Assembly (NCBI GenBank): GCA_002412965.1
Contig: DHWB01000002.1
Coordinates: forward strand, 76,242-140,241
DNA: 64,000 bases
Source of the DNA: Desulfomicrobium sp. UBA5193
GTDB lineage: Bacteria; Desulfobacterota; Desulfovibrionia; Desulfovibrionales; Desulfomicrobiaceae
Direction: 5' to 3'
Positions 1-12,258 of the stretch are shown piece by piece. A program made the translations under genes and the position numbers. The notes under the pieces are model-generated. The model saw only the letters and a list, made by a program, of their open reading frames with translations. It was not told the origin of the DNA and did not search any database. Position 1 is the stretch's first letter. Every line of letters begins with the position of its first letter.

Positions 1-3158
<3,158 letters not shown>

Positions 3159-3576
3159 TGGTATGTAGGTGGGTTATATGTTGGGAATCTCATCAGGAGC
3201 GCGGGCGGCGTTACAGCCGTCAAGCCCACGCCGATGAGGACGCAGCACTCTAAACACTGAGTACGGGAAGGTCAAACACTGGTTGCCGACACTGCAGCCG
3301 ACGTTCCAACTGCGCTCAAAATTTGGAAAAATCATGAAGATGCTCCGGGCCGCCCCTCATTTCCCACAATTCGCAAAAACAGGCACCTCGCCTTCTTTTC
3401 CGCTCAAAATTTAAAATCAACCCACGTTCTCCGGGATCTTTACATTATTTATTCTTTTCTTTGACACTCTTTGCGAATAATCTTCTTGACGTCGCGCAGA
3501 GCAGATTTGCCGGAGTCAACCTCACAGCGCCCGGCAGACGCGCAAAACCGCATTTCTCCAATAATGGCAATCTTCA
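3159..3576. other. Intergenic region between divergent carB and lrp
   Basis: About 420 bp without a supportable gene, upstream of carB (minus) and the Lrp-type gene (plus). It is AT-rich toward 3400-3500 and holds two copies of the 12-mer CGCTCAAAATTT at 3313-3324 and 3401-3412, in the same orientation and 88 bp apart. These could be regulator sites for either gene. I did not find a convincing carB promoter. Confidence 0.5.
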
Positions 3577-3605
3577 TTGACGAAGATCTTATCAAGAATT
3601 ATATT
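3577..3605 (+). promoter_or_regulatory. Sigma-70-like promoter of the Lrp-type regulator
   Basis: The -35 element is TTGACG (3577-3582), the spacer is 17 bp, and the -10 element is TATATT (3600-3605); each matches five of six consensus bases. The expected transcript start is near 3612. This leaves almost no leader before the ATG at 3614 and supports using the ATG at 3629, which has GAGG at 3616-3619. Confidence 0.65.
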
Positions 3606-3628
3606 CCTAAAAAATGAGGCTACAAACA

Positions 3629-4114
3629 ATGTTAGACAGCACAGACATTCAGATCCTGAATATCCTTCAAGGAAACGGAAAAATCACCAACGCCGAGTTG
3701 GCCCGCCAGATCGGCATGGCCCCTTCCGGTGTGCTGGAACGCGTCAAAAAGCTCGAACAGAAAGGCATCATTGAGAGTTACGAAGTCCGGCTGAGCCCCA
3801 AGGCCCTGGGCATTTCCCTGTCCACCTTCATTCAGATCAAGACCTCGGATGCTGTGGGCAGTTCGGAAATCGGCAAACAGATGGCCGAAATTGACGAGGT
3901 GCAGGAAGTGCACTGGACCGCCGGCGAGTACAACTATCTGGTCAAGGCCAGGGTCAGCAGCACTGAGACGTTGGCCCAACTCATGAAGAAATTCGGTGAA
4001 ATCCCCGGAGTCCGGGACAGCCGGACCACGCTGGTCCTGGACACCCTGAAGGAAACCCAGGCCCTGTCCCTGCGCTTCATCGAATGCAAACAACCCAAGA
4101 AATCAGCAAAATAA
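3629..4114 (+). CDS. Lrp/AsnC-family transcriptional regulator
   Basis: A 161-residue DNA-binding regulator, the usual length of this family. The N-terminal winged helix-turn-helix reads DIQILNILQGNGKITNAELA, then RQIGMAPSGVLERVKKLEQKG. The C-terminal half is the alpha/beta RAM (ligand-sensing) domain. The ATG at 3629 is preferred over the in-frame ATG at 3614, because GAGG at 3616-3619 lies 9 bases before it and the predicted transcript begins near 3612. The gene ends 27 bp before putA on the same strand. Lrp relatives next to proline dehydrogenase genes commonly control them in response to proline, as PutR does. That role here is inference, and the nearby liv operon is another possible target. 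Confidence 0.9.
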   Translation: MLDSTDIQILNILQGNGKITNAELARQIGMAPSGVLERVKKLEQKGIIESYEVRLSPKALGISLSTFIQIKTSDAVGSSEIGKQMAEIDEVQEVHWTAGEYNYLVKARVSSTETLAQLMKKFGEIPGVRDSRTTLVLDTLKETQALSLRFIECKQPKKSAK

Positions 4115-4141
4115 TACTGCTGCCAAACCGAGGAGTCAGGA

Positions 4142-7100
4142 ATGGAGAGTTCGTTGTTGGACAAAAAGATCACTGATCGCGGCAAGGAGTTCTTTGCCAG
4201 CATTTCCGGCGAAGCCCCGTCCATTTTCAACAAGGGCTGGTGGACCGGCAAGGTCATGGACTGGTCCATGAAAAACGAAAGCTTCAAGGTGCAGCTGTTC
4301 CGTTTTGTGGACGTCTTGCCCTACCTGAACACATCGGACTCCCTGACCCGCCACATTGACGAATACTTCGCCGGCGACGACCAGGATGTGCCCAAGGTCC
4401 TCAAAATGGGCGCCGGCGTCATGGGCACCGGCCTTGGCGGAAAGCTGGCCGCCGGCATCATGGCCAAGGCCATCCGCTCCAACATCGAGGGCATGGCCAA
4501 GCAGTTCATCATCGGCGAGAACACTCCCGACGCCATGAAGAACCTCAAGAAAATCCGCAAGGACGGCTTTGCCTTCACGGTGGACATCCTGGGCGAGGCT
4601 TCGGTCAGCGAAATCGAATCCGAGGCCTACCTGAAGCAGTACATGGAGCTCCTGGACGCCCTCAAAAAGGAGCATTCGTCCTGGCCTGGCCTGGCCGGAG
4701 GCACCCTGGACTGGGGACACGCACCCAAGGTCAACGTCTCGGTCAAGCCCACCGCTCTTTTCTCCCAGGCCTCGCCCAGGGATTTTGAAGGCTCGGTCCA
4801 GGGCATCCACGACCGACTGGCCGCCATCCTGCGCAAAGTGAAGGAAATGAATGGGTTCATGCGCATCGACATGGAGCAGTACAAGTTCAAGGATATCACC
4901 CTGGAAGTGTACCGCCGCCTGCGCGATAGCGACGAATTCCGCGACTACCCGCACCTGGGCATCGTGCTGCAGGCCTACCTCAAGGACACCGACCAAGACC
5001 TGGCCGACCTTTTGGCCTGGGCCCGCTCCAAGAAGCTTCCCATCTCCATCCGGCTGGTCAAAGGCGCCTACTGGGACTCCGAGACCGTCATCGCCAAGCA
5101 GAACGGCTGGGACATCCCGGTCTGGACCATCAAGGCCGAGAGCGACGCCGCCTTCGAGCGCCAGGCCCGAGTCATCCTTGAGAACCAGGACATCTGTCAT
5201 TTCGGTTGCGCTTCGCACAACATCCGCACCATCGCGGCGGTCATGGAAACGGCCAAGGCCTTAAGCGTGCCCGACGAACGCTATGAATTCCAGGTGCTCT
5301 ACGGCATGGCCGAGCCCGTGCGCAAAGGCCTTTTGAACGTGGCCAAGCGCGTGCGCCTCTACGCCCCCTACGGCGACCTGCTGCCCGGCATGGCCTATCT
5401 CGTCCGCCGCTTGCTCGAGAACACCGCCAACGAGTCCTTCCTGCGCCAGTCCTTTGCCGAAGAGGCCGAGGTGGAGCGCCTGATGGAAAACCCGGCCGTG
5501 ACCGTGGAACGTGAAAAAGCACAGCGTCAGCCAAAGGCCGCCGCCGAGGTCAAGGGCCTGCCCCGCTTCGAGAACGAACCCTTTGCCGATTTCACCAAGC
5601 AGTCCGTTCGTCAGGCCTTCGTGGACGCAGTGGCCCAGGTTCGCGGTCAGCTCGGCAAGGAATATCCGCTCATCATCGGCGGCCAGGAAGTGCGCACCGC
5701 CGACAAGCTGCCCTCGGTCAATCCGGCCAACCCGAGCGAGGTCATCGGCACCATCTGTCAGGCCTCCACCAAGGAGATCGACCTGGCCATCGAGGCGGCC
5801 AAGAAGGCAGCCCCGGCCTGGAAAGCGCTACCGCCCGAGGAGCGTGCAAGCTACCTGCTCAAGGCCGCCGACATCGCGCGCAAGGAAACCTACACCCTTT
5901 CCGCCTGGCAGACCCTGGAAGTGGGCAAGCAGTTCGACCAGGCCCAGGCCGATGTGGCTGAAGCCATCGACTTCCTGGAATACTACGCCCGTGAAATGAT
6001 CCGCATGGCCAAGCCCCAGCGCATGGGCCGCGCACCGGGCGAAATGAGCCAGCTCGTCTACCAGCCCAAGGGCATCGCGGCCGTCATCGCGCCCTGGAAC
6101 TTCCCCCTGGCCATCAGCTGCGGCATGAGCGCGGCCGCTATCGTCGCCGGCAACCCGGTCCTCTACAAGCCCGCCGGCCCCTCATCCGTGGTCGGCTTCA
6201 CCCTGGCCGAAATCTTCCGCAAGGCCGGACTGCCTGCGGGCGTGTTCAACTATGTTCCCGGTCGTGGCTCGGTCATGGGCGATTATCTGGTCGAACACCC
6301 GGACGTGGCCCTCATCGCCTTCACCGGCTCCATGGAAGTAGGGCACCGCATCATCAACAAGGCCTCGACGGTCAAGCCCGACCAGAAGCAGATCAAGAAG
6401 GTCATCGCGGAGCTCGGCGGCAAGAACGCCATCATCATCGACGATGACGCAGACCTCGACGAGGCCATTAGAGAAGTCCTGCACTCCGCCTTTGCCTTCC
6501 AGGGCCAGAAGTGCTCGGCCTGCTCCCGGGTCATCGTGGTCGAACCCATCTACGCCAAGTTCATCGAGCGCCTGGTGGAAGGGGCCAAGTCCCTGGCCAT
6601 CGGACCGGCCGAGGACCCGACCTATTTCATGGGCCCGGTCGTTGACGACAAGGCCCAGCAAAACGTGCTGAAATACCTCGAAATCGCAAAGGCCGAAGGC
6701 AAGGTCCTGGTCTCCACCCCCGCCCCGGCAGGCGGATATTACGTGCCCCTGACGATTGTCGATGGCATCACCCCCGACCACCGCATCTCCCAGGAAGAGG
6801 TCTTCGGCCCGATCCTCTCGGTCATGAAGGCCAAGAACTTTGACCAGGCCATCGAATGGGCCAACTCCACGCGCTACTCCCTGACCGGGGCCGTGTTCTC
6901 GCGCAGCCCCAAGCACCTGGAAAAAGCCCGCGCGGAATTCAATGTCGGCAACCTGTATCTGAACCGCGGCTCCACCGGAGCCCTGGTGGAGCGCCATCCC
7001 TTTGGCGGGTTCAACATGTCCGGCATCGGCTCGAAGGCAGGTGGCCCAGATTACCTGCTGCAGTTCATGGACCCGCGCCTGGTCTGTGAGAATACCATGC

Positions 7101-7147
7101 GTCGTGGCTTTGCGCCCATCGAGGCCGACGACGACTGGATCATCTAG
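4142..7147 (+). CDS. putA: Bifunctional proline dehydrogenase / L-glutamate gamma-semialdehyde dehydrogenase
   Basis: Oxidises proline to glutamate in two steps: an FAD-dependent proline dehydrogenase passes electrons to quinone, then an NAD-dependent dehydrogenase acts on the semialdehyde. The protein has 1001 residues. The PRODH barrel covers roughly residues 90-430 and ends in the typical LYAPYGDLLPGMAYLVRRLL segment, whose paired arginines bind the proline carboxylate. The aldehyde dehydrogenase domain covers about 500-990, with catalytic Glu757 (AELGGKN) and nucleophile Cys791 (FQGQKCSACSR). There is no N-terminal ribbon-helix-helix DNA-binding domain as in enterobacterial PutA, which fits control by the Lrp-type protein just upstream. 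A ribosome site GAGG precedes the ATG. A strong terminator follows, so lrp-putA looks like a closed unit. Confidence 0.96.
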   Translation: MESSLLDKKITDRGKEFFASISGEAPSIFNKGWWTGKVMDWSMKNESFKVQLFRFVDVLPYLNTSDSLTRHIDEYFAGDDQDVPKVLKMGAGVMGTGLGGKLAAGIMAKAIRSNIEGMAKQFIIGENTPDAMKNLKKIRKDGFAFTVDILGEASVSEIESEAYLKQYMELLDALKKEHSSWPGLAGGTLDWGHAPKVNVSVKPTALFSQASPRDFEGSVQGIHDRLAAILRKVKEMNGFMRIDMEQYKFKDITLEVYRRLRDSDEFRDYPHLGIVLQAYLKDTDQDLADLLAWARSKKLPISIRLVKGAYWDSETVIAKQNGWDIPVWTIKAESDAAFERQARVILENQDICHFGCASHNIRTIAAVMETAKALSVPDERYEFQVLYGMAEPVRKGLLNVAKRVRLYAPYGDLLPGMAYLVRRLLENTANESFLRQSFAEEAEVERLMENPAVTVEREKAQRQPKAAAEVKGLPRFENEPFADFTKQSVRQAFVDAVAQVRGQLGKEYPLIIGGQEVRTADKLPSVNPANPSEVIGTICQASTKEIDLAIEAAKKAAPAWKALPPEERASYLLKAADIARKETYTLSAWQTLEVGKQFDQAQADVAEAIDFLEYYAREMIRMAKPQRMGRAPGEMSQLVYQPKGIAAVIAPWNFPLAISCGMSAAAIVAGNPVLYKPAGPSSVVGFTLAEIFRKAGLPAGVFNYVPGRGSVMGDYLVEHPDVALIAFTGSMEVGHRIINKASTVKPDQKQIKKVIAELGGKNAIIIDDDADLDEAIREVLHSAFAFQGQKCSACSRVIVVEPIYAKFIERLVEGAKSLAIGPAEDPTYFMGPVVDDKAQQNVLKYLEIAKAEGKVLVSTPAPAGGYYVPLTIVDGITPDHRISQEEVFGPILSVMKAKNFDQAIEWANSTRYSLTGAVFSRSPKHLEKARAEFNVGNLYLNRGSTGALVERHPFGGFNMSGIGSKAGGPDYLLQFMDPRLVCENTMRRGFAPIEADDDWII

Positions 7148-7168
7148 CACGCTCCCTGGCCGGCTCAC

Positions 7169-7212
7169 GGCTCGCAGAGGCAAATTACCGCCTCTGCGAG
7201 CCTTTTTATTTT
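7169..7212 (+). terminator. Rho-independent terminator after putA
   Basis: A perfect 13-bp stem pairs 7169-7181 with 7190-7202 around an 8-base loop. It is followed by a T-rich run, CCTTTTTATTTT. Confidence 0.9.
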
Positions 7213-7616
7213 CTCCCCTGCGCACGCCCGAAAAAACGCCCTCGAATCGATTCTCTTTTAAACAAAATCAGGCCTCGATTGCCGCCGCGCGAGCACAAAC
7301 AGGCAATGCTCCGGAAAACGCCGTGCGCCAGCCCGCTGTATTTGAATAAAATTCAAAATTATTCTTAAAAACTGAACAACACCCCGGCATACTCGCTACA
7401 CCGCGACTTCCTTTCTCTTTTTGGAAAGAAATTGATTTCCAAACGGTTCTCATGTAGTAGATTTTAACAATTTTTGCATAATAGTTCCTGCGTTATCGCT
7501 TCCATCCTATGTTTTTTCTCCAAAGGGGTAATCCGGACACTCCGGTTTCATATCTCACCAACAACCGGTTCGCAGCCAGCGAACCCAAGGGCTCTGCAAC
7601 CTTCAAGGAGGACTTC
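7213..7616 (+). other. AT-rich leader and promoter region of the liv operon
   Basis: About 400 bp with no gene that I would support. It is clearly more AT-rich than its surroundings, especially at 7340-7500. It must contain the livK promoter. Possible -10 elements are visible (CATAAT near 7478, TAGTAG near 7457), but none has a well-spaced consensus -35, so I do not call one. AT-rich leaders are typical targets of Lrp-type proteins; that link is inference. Confidence 0.45.
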
Positions 7617-8747
7617 ATGAAGAGAAAACTGTTTACGCTTGGGTGCCTTACCCTGGCCCTGGTACTGTTGACCGTGGGCTCGTCCTGGGCCAAAACCATC
7701 CGCATCGGCCTCATGTGCCCCCTGACCGGCTCCTGGGCCAGCGAAGGCCAGGACATGAAGCAGATCGTCGAGCTGCTCGCGGCCGAGACGAACAAAGCCG
7801 GCGGCATTAATGGCGCGCAGGTCGAGATCGTGGTCGAAGATGACGGCGGCGATCCCCGTCAGGCAGCCCTGGCCGCCACCCGCTTGACCACCAAGGAAAT
7901 TTCCGCCGTTATCGGCACCTATGGCTCCTCCGTCACGGAAGCCTCCCAGAACATCTACGCCGAATCCGGCATCCTGCAGGTAGCCACCGGATCCACGGCC
8001 ATCCGCCTGTCCGAAAAGAAACTGCCTCTTTTCTTCCGGACCTGCCCTCGCGATGACGAGCAGGGCATGGTCGCCGCCAAGGCTCTGACAGACCTCGGTT
8101 TCACCAAGATCGCCATTCTCCATGACAACACGTCCTATGCCAAGGGCCTGGCCGACGAAGCCAAGGGTCTGCTTGAATCCGCAGGCAAGACCATCGCCTT
8201 CTATGACGCGCTGACCCCTGGCGAACGCGACTACAACGCCATTCTGACCAAGATCAAGTCAGCCGCTCCTGAAGTCATCTTCTTCACGGGCTACTATCCT
8301 GAAGCCGGCATGCTCCTGCGTCAGAAGATGGAAATGGGCTGGAACGTGCCCATGATCGGCGGCGACGCGACCAACAACCCCGACCTCGTCAAGATCGCCG
8401 GCAACAAGGCCGCTGACGGATTCATGTTCCTTAGCCCGCCGGTGCCCGCCGACCTCGACACACCCGAGGCCAAAAAATTCATCGCCGACTACAAGGCCGC
8501 TTACGGCAATGCTCCCGGCTCCGTCTGGGCAGTATTGGCCGGTGACGCCTATCGCGTCATCGCCGAGGCCATCGCCAAGACCAAGGAAACCTCCGGCGAA
8601 AAACTGGCCGCCTACCTGCAGAAGGATATGAAGGACTTCTCCGGCCTGACCGGAAAGATCTCCTTCAACGAGAAGGGCGACCGTGTGGGCGACCTGTACC
8701 GCGTGTACAAGGTCGACGCAGCCGGCGCTTTCGTCCTGCAGCCATAA
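7617..8747 (+). CDS. livK: Branched-chain amino acid ABC transporter, periplasmic binding protein
   Basis: The solute-binding component of a Liv-type (HAAT family) importer, which captures leucine, isoleucine, valine or related amino acids in the periplasm. It has 376 residues with an N-terminal signal peptide (basic MKRK, hydrophobic core, likely cleavage after SSWA). The mature protein begins KTIRIGLMCPLTGSWASEGQ, the standard opening of type I periplasmic binding proteins in this family. The ATG at 7617 is chosen because AAGGAGG sits a few bases before it and the signal peptide begins there. It heads livKHMGF. A terminator hairpin separates it from livH, which fits the usual excess of binding protein over membrane components. 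Actual substrate preference cannot be read from the sequence. Confidence 0.94.
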   Translation: MKRKLFTLGCLTLALVLLTVGSSWAKTIRIGLMCPLTGSWASEGQDMKQIVELLAAETNKAGGINGAQVEIVVEDDGGDPRQAALAATRLTTKEISAVIGTYGSSVTEASQNIYAESGILQVATGSTAIRLSEKKLPLFFRTCPRDDEQGMVAAKALTDLGFTKIAILHDNTSYAKGLADEAKGLLESAGKTIAFYDALTPGERDYNAILTKIKSAAPEVIFFTGYYPEAGMLLRQKMEMGWNVPMIGGDATNNPDLVKIAGNKAADGFMFLSPPVPADLDTPEAKKFIADYKAAYGNAPGSVWAVLAGDAYRVIAEAIAKTKETSGEKLAAYLQKDMKDFSGLTGKISFNEKGDRVGDLYRVYKVDAAGAFVLQP

Positions 8748-8754
8748 CAAGCTT

Positions 8755-8783
8755 GGGCTCCTCCACGGAGGAGCCCTTTTTTT
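8755..8783 (+). terminator. Intra-operon terminator between livK and livH
   Basis: The inverted repeat GGGCTCCT...AGGAGCCC (8755-8776) is followed by seven T residues. livH starts only 28 bp later with no obvious new promoter. It is therefore probably a partial terminator that lowers expression of the membrane and ATPase genes relative to livK. Confidence 0.85.
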
Positions 8784-8810
8784 ATTCAACATCTTTCCCC
8801 GACGCACACT

Positions 8811-9716
8811 ATGGAAGAATTTTTTCAACAATTGACCAACGGCCTGGCTGTTGGCGGCATTTATGCCCTGATCGCCCTTGGGTACACCATGGTCTACGGG
8901 GTCATGAAGCTGATCAATTTCGCCCACGGTGATCTCTTCACCATCGGCGCCTATCTCGGCCTGACCCTGCTTGTCTCCATGGGCCTTTTTGACAAAATTG
9001 GACCCTTGCCCGCCGTGATCCTCCTGGCCGTCATGGTCATGATCCTGGTGGCCATCATCGGCGCGGTCCTCGAACGCGTGGCTTATAAGCCGCTGCGTCA
9101 ATCACCCCGGCTCTCGGCGGTGGTCTCGGCCCTCGGTGCGTCCATTTTCTTTCAGAATGCGATCATGGCCATCTACAGCCCAAAATTTCTGGTCTATCCC
9201 CATGACATCCTGCCCAAGACGGCCATCAACGTCATGGGGCTCGATATTCCGGTCATGCGCATCATCATGTTCATGACCTCGCTCGTGCTCATGGCCGCCC
9301 TGTATTTCTTCATCCAGAAGACCAAGACAGGCACCGCCATCCGCGCAGCGGCCATTGATCAGGGCGCGGCCAAGCTCATGGGCATCAACGTCGACCGGGT
9401 CATCATGCTGGTTTTCTGCATCGGCCCTGCGCTGGGCGGCGCGGCGGGGCTCATGGTCGGACTTTATTACGGACAGATAAACTTCAGCATGGGCTGGATG
9501 TTTGGCCTCAAAGCCTTCACGGCGGCCATTCTGGGCGGCATCGGCAACATTCCCGGAGCCATGGTCGGCGGCCTGCTGCTGGGCGTCATCGAAGCCCTGG
9601 GCGCGGCCTACATCTCCATTGCCTGGAAGGACGCCATCGCGTTTTGCGTCCTGATCCTCATCCTCATTGTCCGTCCCACCGGCCTTCTGGGTGAAAGGGT
9701 GGCTGAAAAAGTATGA
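8811..9716 (+). CDS. livH: Branched-chain amino acid ABC transporter permease LivH
   Basis: An inner-membrane permease of 301 residues with about eight hydrophobic segments. The N-terminus (LTNGLAVGGIYALIALGYTM, then VYGVMKLINFAHGDLFTIGA) is the conserved LivH opening. The sequence ILGGIGNIPGAMVGGLLLG near residue 245 is the cytoplasmic loop that contacts the ATPase. It forms a heterodimer with LivM. The livM start overlaps its stop by 4 bp, indicating translational coupling. Confidence 0.95.
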   Translation: MEEFFQQLTNGLAVGGIYALIALGYTMVYGVMKLINFAHGDLFTIGAYLGLTLLVSMGLFDKIGPLPAVILLAVMVMILVAIIGAVLERVAYKPLRQSPRLSAVVSALGASIFFQNAIMAIYSPKFLVYPHDILPKTAINVMGLDIPVMRIIMFMTSLVLMAALYFFIQKTKTGTAIRAAAIDQGAAKLMGINVDRVIMLVFCIGPALGGAAGLMVGLYYGQINFSMGWMFGLKAFTAAILGGIGNIPGAMVGGLLLGVIEALGAAYISIAWKDAIAFCVLILILIVRPTGLLGERVAEKV

Positions 9717-10669
9717 AATCGACCAATATCCTCTACCTCGCCTTCGGCCTGCTCATGGCTTTGTGCCCCTTGTTCCTGAACTCCTACTGGACCGACGTCT
9801 TCAATAATGTCGGGCTGTACACCATCCTGGCCCTGAGCCTCAATGTCATTCTCGGACACGCCGGCCTCTTTCACATGGGACACGCGGCCTTCTACGCCAT
9901 CGGCGCCTATACCGCGGCCATTCTCAACACCATGTACGGCATCCCGATACTCTGGATCATGCCTCTGGCGGGAATCATGGCCGGCCTGTTCGCCATGATC
10001 GTGGCTCGCCCGATCATCCACCTTCGTGGAGATTACCTCCTGATCGTGACCATCGGCATCGTCGAGATCGTGCGCATCGCGCTCATCAACAATGTCTTCG
10101 ACATCACCGGCGGAGCCAACGGCATCTTCGGCATCAGCCGGCCGAGCGTTTTCGGATTCAAGATCTCCAAGCCCGATCAGTTTTTTTATCTCATCTGGGG
10201 ATTCGCGGCCTTGACCATTTTCCTCCTCCTGCGACTTGAGCATTCGCGCTTTGGCCGGGCTCTCATGTACATCAAGGAAGACGAGGTCGCCGCAGGCGGA
10301 AGCGGCATCGATGTCGCCCATTACAAGCTGGTGGCCTTCGTCATCGGCGCATGCTGGGCCGGCATGTGCGGAACCATCTATGCTTCGAAGATGACCATCA
10401 TCGCCCCGGAATCCTTTTCCTTCGCCGAATCCGTCATTCTTTTCACCATCGTCATTCTCGGCGGATCGGGCAGCATTCCGGGTGTCATCCTGGGCGCGTT
10501 CCTGCTCATCGGCCTGCCGGAGGTGTTCCGCGGATTGGCTGAGTACCGCATGCTGGTCTTCGGCGCGGCCATGGTGCTGATGATGATTTTCCGAAATCAG
10601 GGTCTGCTTCCGCCCGGTCCGAAGAATTACAATATTGCAAGCCTTCTTCCCGCAGGAGGTGCCAAATGA
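9713..10669 (+). CDS. livM: Branched-chain amino acid ABC transporter permease LivM
   Basis: The second permease of the importer, 318 residues with multiple membrane helices. The segment LSLNVILGHAGLFHMGHAAF near residue 40 and ILGGSGSIPGVILGAFLLIG near residue 258 (the ATPase-coupling loop) are characteristic of LivM. It overlaps livH at the 5' end and livG at the 3' end by 4 bp each, so the three are almost certainly co-translated. Confidence 0.95.
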   Translation: MKSTNILYLAFGLLMALCPLFLNSYWTDVFNNVGLYTILALSLNVILGHAGLFHMGHAAFYAIGAYTAAILNTMYGIPILWIMPLAGIMAGLFAMIVARPIIHLRGDYLLIVTIGIVEIVRIALINNVFDITGGANGIFGISRPSVFGFKISKPDQFFYLIWGFAALTIFLLLRLEHSRFGRALMYIKEDEVAAGGSGIDVAHYKLVAFVIGACWAGMCGTIYASKMTIIAPESFSFAESVILFTIVILGGSGSIPGVILGAFLLIGLPEVFRGLAEYRMLVFGAAMVLMMIFRNQGLLPPGPKNYNIASLLPAGGAK

Positions 10670-11430
10670 CACTTCTCGCCGTGGAAAATCTTAGTAAGAG
10701 CTTCGGTGGCCTCATGGCCGTGAACGAGGTCTCCTTTGACGTCGAGGAGGGCAGCATCGTCGGCCTCATCGGCCCCAACGGTGCCGGCAAGACGACGGTC
10801 TTCAACCTCATCACGGGCAACTATCAGCCCAACACCGGAACGGTGCTCTTTGACGGTCTGAACCTCGTCGGGAAGCCCACCCACACCATTGTGGAGCGCG
10901 GCATCGCACGCACATTCCAGACAATTCGCCTGTTCCAGAACATGAGCGTCCTGGAAAACGTTCTGGCCGGGTGTCACTGCCGCATGAAGGCGGGCTCCAT
11001 TTCAGCCATGCTGCGCACCCCGGCCCAGCGCCGAGAGGAAAAAGACGCCATGCGCCACGCCTTGGCGGAACTGGAATTCGTCGGTCTGGTCCATGAATGG
11101 CAGAACAAGGCCAAGAACCTGTCCTACGGCAATCAACGCCTCCTTGAAATTGCCCGGGCGCTGGCCACCAAGCCCAAGCTCATCGTCCTTGACGAACCGG
11201 CTGGCGGCATGAACGACCAGGAAACCCAGGACCTCATCCGCCTGATCCGGGCCATTCAGGAGCGGGGCATTACGGTCCTCTTGATCGAACACGACATGGG
11301 CCTCGTCATGCGCGTCTGCTCATCACTGATCGTCCTGGAGCACGGAGCTAAAATCGCTGCCGGCAGCCCCGCTGAAATCCAGGCCAACCCTCGCGTCATC
11401 GAAGCCTATCTTGGCGTGGACTCCGAATAA
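10666..11430 (+). CDS. livG: Branched-chain amino acid ABC transporter ATP-binding protein LivG
   Basis: One of two cytoplasmic ATPases of the importer, 254 residues. Walker A is GPNGAGKTT (near residue 37). The signature region LSYGNQRLLEIARAL departs from the classic LSGGQ in the way usual for LivG. Walker B is LIVLDEPAGGMN. The segment GIARTFQTIRLFQNMSVLEN is also typical. Its start overlaps the stop of livM by 4 bp, and the stop precedes livF by about 10 bp. Confidence 0.95.
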   Translation: MTLLAVENLSKSFGGLMAVNEVSFDVEEGSIVGLIGPNGAGKTTVFNLITGNYQPNTGTVLFDGLNLVGKPTHTIVERGIARTFQTIRLFQNMSVLENVLAGCHCRMKAGSISAMLRTPAQRREEKDAMRHALAELEFVGLVHEWQNKAKNLSYGNQRLLEIARALATKPKLIVLDEPAGGMNDQETQDLIRLIRAIQERGITVLLIEHDMGLVMRVCSSLIVLEHGAKIAAGSPAEIQANPRVIEAYLGVDSE

Positions 11431-11440
11431 GGGAATTCTC

Positions 11441-12157
11441 ATGCTGCTTAAAATTGAAAACCTGCGCGTGAACTATGGCAATGTCGAGGCCCTGCACGGG
11501 ATCAACCTCGAAGTCAGCGAAGGTGAAATCGTGACCATCCTCGGCGCCAACGGTGCGGGTAAATCGACCACCTTGAACGCCATCAGCGGACTGGTGCAGA
11601 TCACGGGAGGCGGGATTTTCTTTCACGATACCGCTCTGCACAAACTCCCCGCCCATGAGATCGTCAAACTCAAGATAACCCAAAGTCCTGAAGGACGACG
11701 AGTCTTCACAACGCTGACCGTGCACGAAAATCTCGTTCTGGGCGCCTTCACATCCACCAACACCGAGCGCATCCAGAAAAGCCTGAAGTGGATCTACAAC
11801 CTCTTCCCCCGTCTCGAAGAGCGGCGCAAACAGATGGCGGGCACCTTGAGCGGTGGCGAACAGCAGATGCTGGCCATCGGGCGGGCGCTGATGGCCAACC
11901 CCAAGATCCTGCTCCTCGACGAACCTAGCCTCGGTTTGGCGCCCATATTGGTCAAATCCATCTTTGACACGGTCAAGGAGATCAATAAAAGCGGCGTGAC
12001 AGTCATCCTGGTCGAACAGAACGCCAAAGCGGCGCTCAAGCTCGCGCATCGGGGATATGTCATGGAAGTTGGCAACATTGTCCTGGCCGACACCGCCGCC
12101 AACCTGCTGAAAAACGAACAGGTCCAGCAAGCGTATCTCGGCGGCGGACACGGCTAG
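11441..12157 (+). CDS. livF: Branched-chain amino acid ABC transporter ATP-binding protein LivF
   Basis: The second ATPase of the importer, 238 residues, partner of LivG. Walker A is GANGAGKST, the signature is LSGGEQQMLAIGRAL, and Walker B is ILLLDEPSLGLAP. The ATG at 11441 (MLLKIENLRVNYGNVEALHG) is chosen because it aligns with the family start and has TAAGGGA upstream. A longer in-frame start at 11411 would overlap livG and adds no family sequence. It is the last gene of the operon, ahead of a hairpin shared with the converging EVE gene. Confidence 0.94.
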   Translation: MLLKIENLRVNYGNVEALHGINLEVSEGEIVTILGANGAGKSTTLNAISGLVQITGGGIFFHDTALHKLPAHEIVKLKITQSPEGRRVFTTLTVHENLVLGAFTSTNTERIQKSLKWIYNLFPRLEERRKQMAGTLSGGEQQMLAIGRALMANPKILLLDEPSLGLAPILVKSIFDTVKEINKSGVTVILVEQNAKAALKLAHRGYVMEVGNIVLADTAANLLKNEQVQQAYLGGGHG

Positions 12158-12180
12158 TTTTTTCAAGGGAACACCAAACA

Positions 12181-12215
12181 AAGAATCCACGCCGGGAAAC
12201 CAACGTGGATTTCTT
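12181..12215. terminator. Hairpin between convergent livF and EVE-domain gene
   Basis: AAGAATCCACG pairs with CGTGGATTTCTT, with one bulged T. Short T-containing tails lie on both strands, so it may serve both convergent genes. The T tracts are modest. Confidence 0.55.
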
Positions 12216-12258
12216 GTTTGATGAACCTTTTTGCATCCAGTCCAGCCGCCCCGATTGA

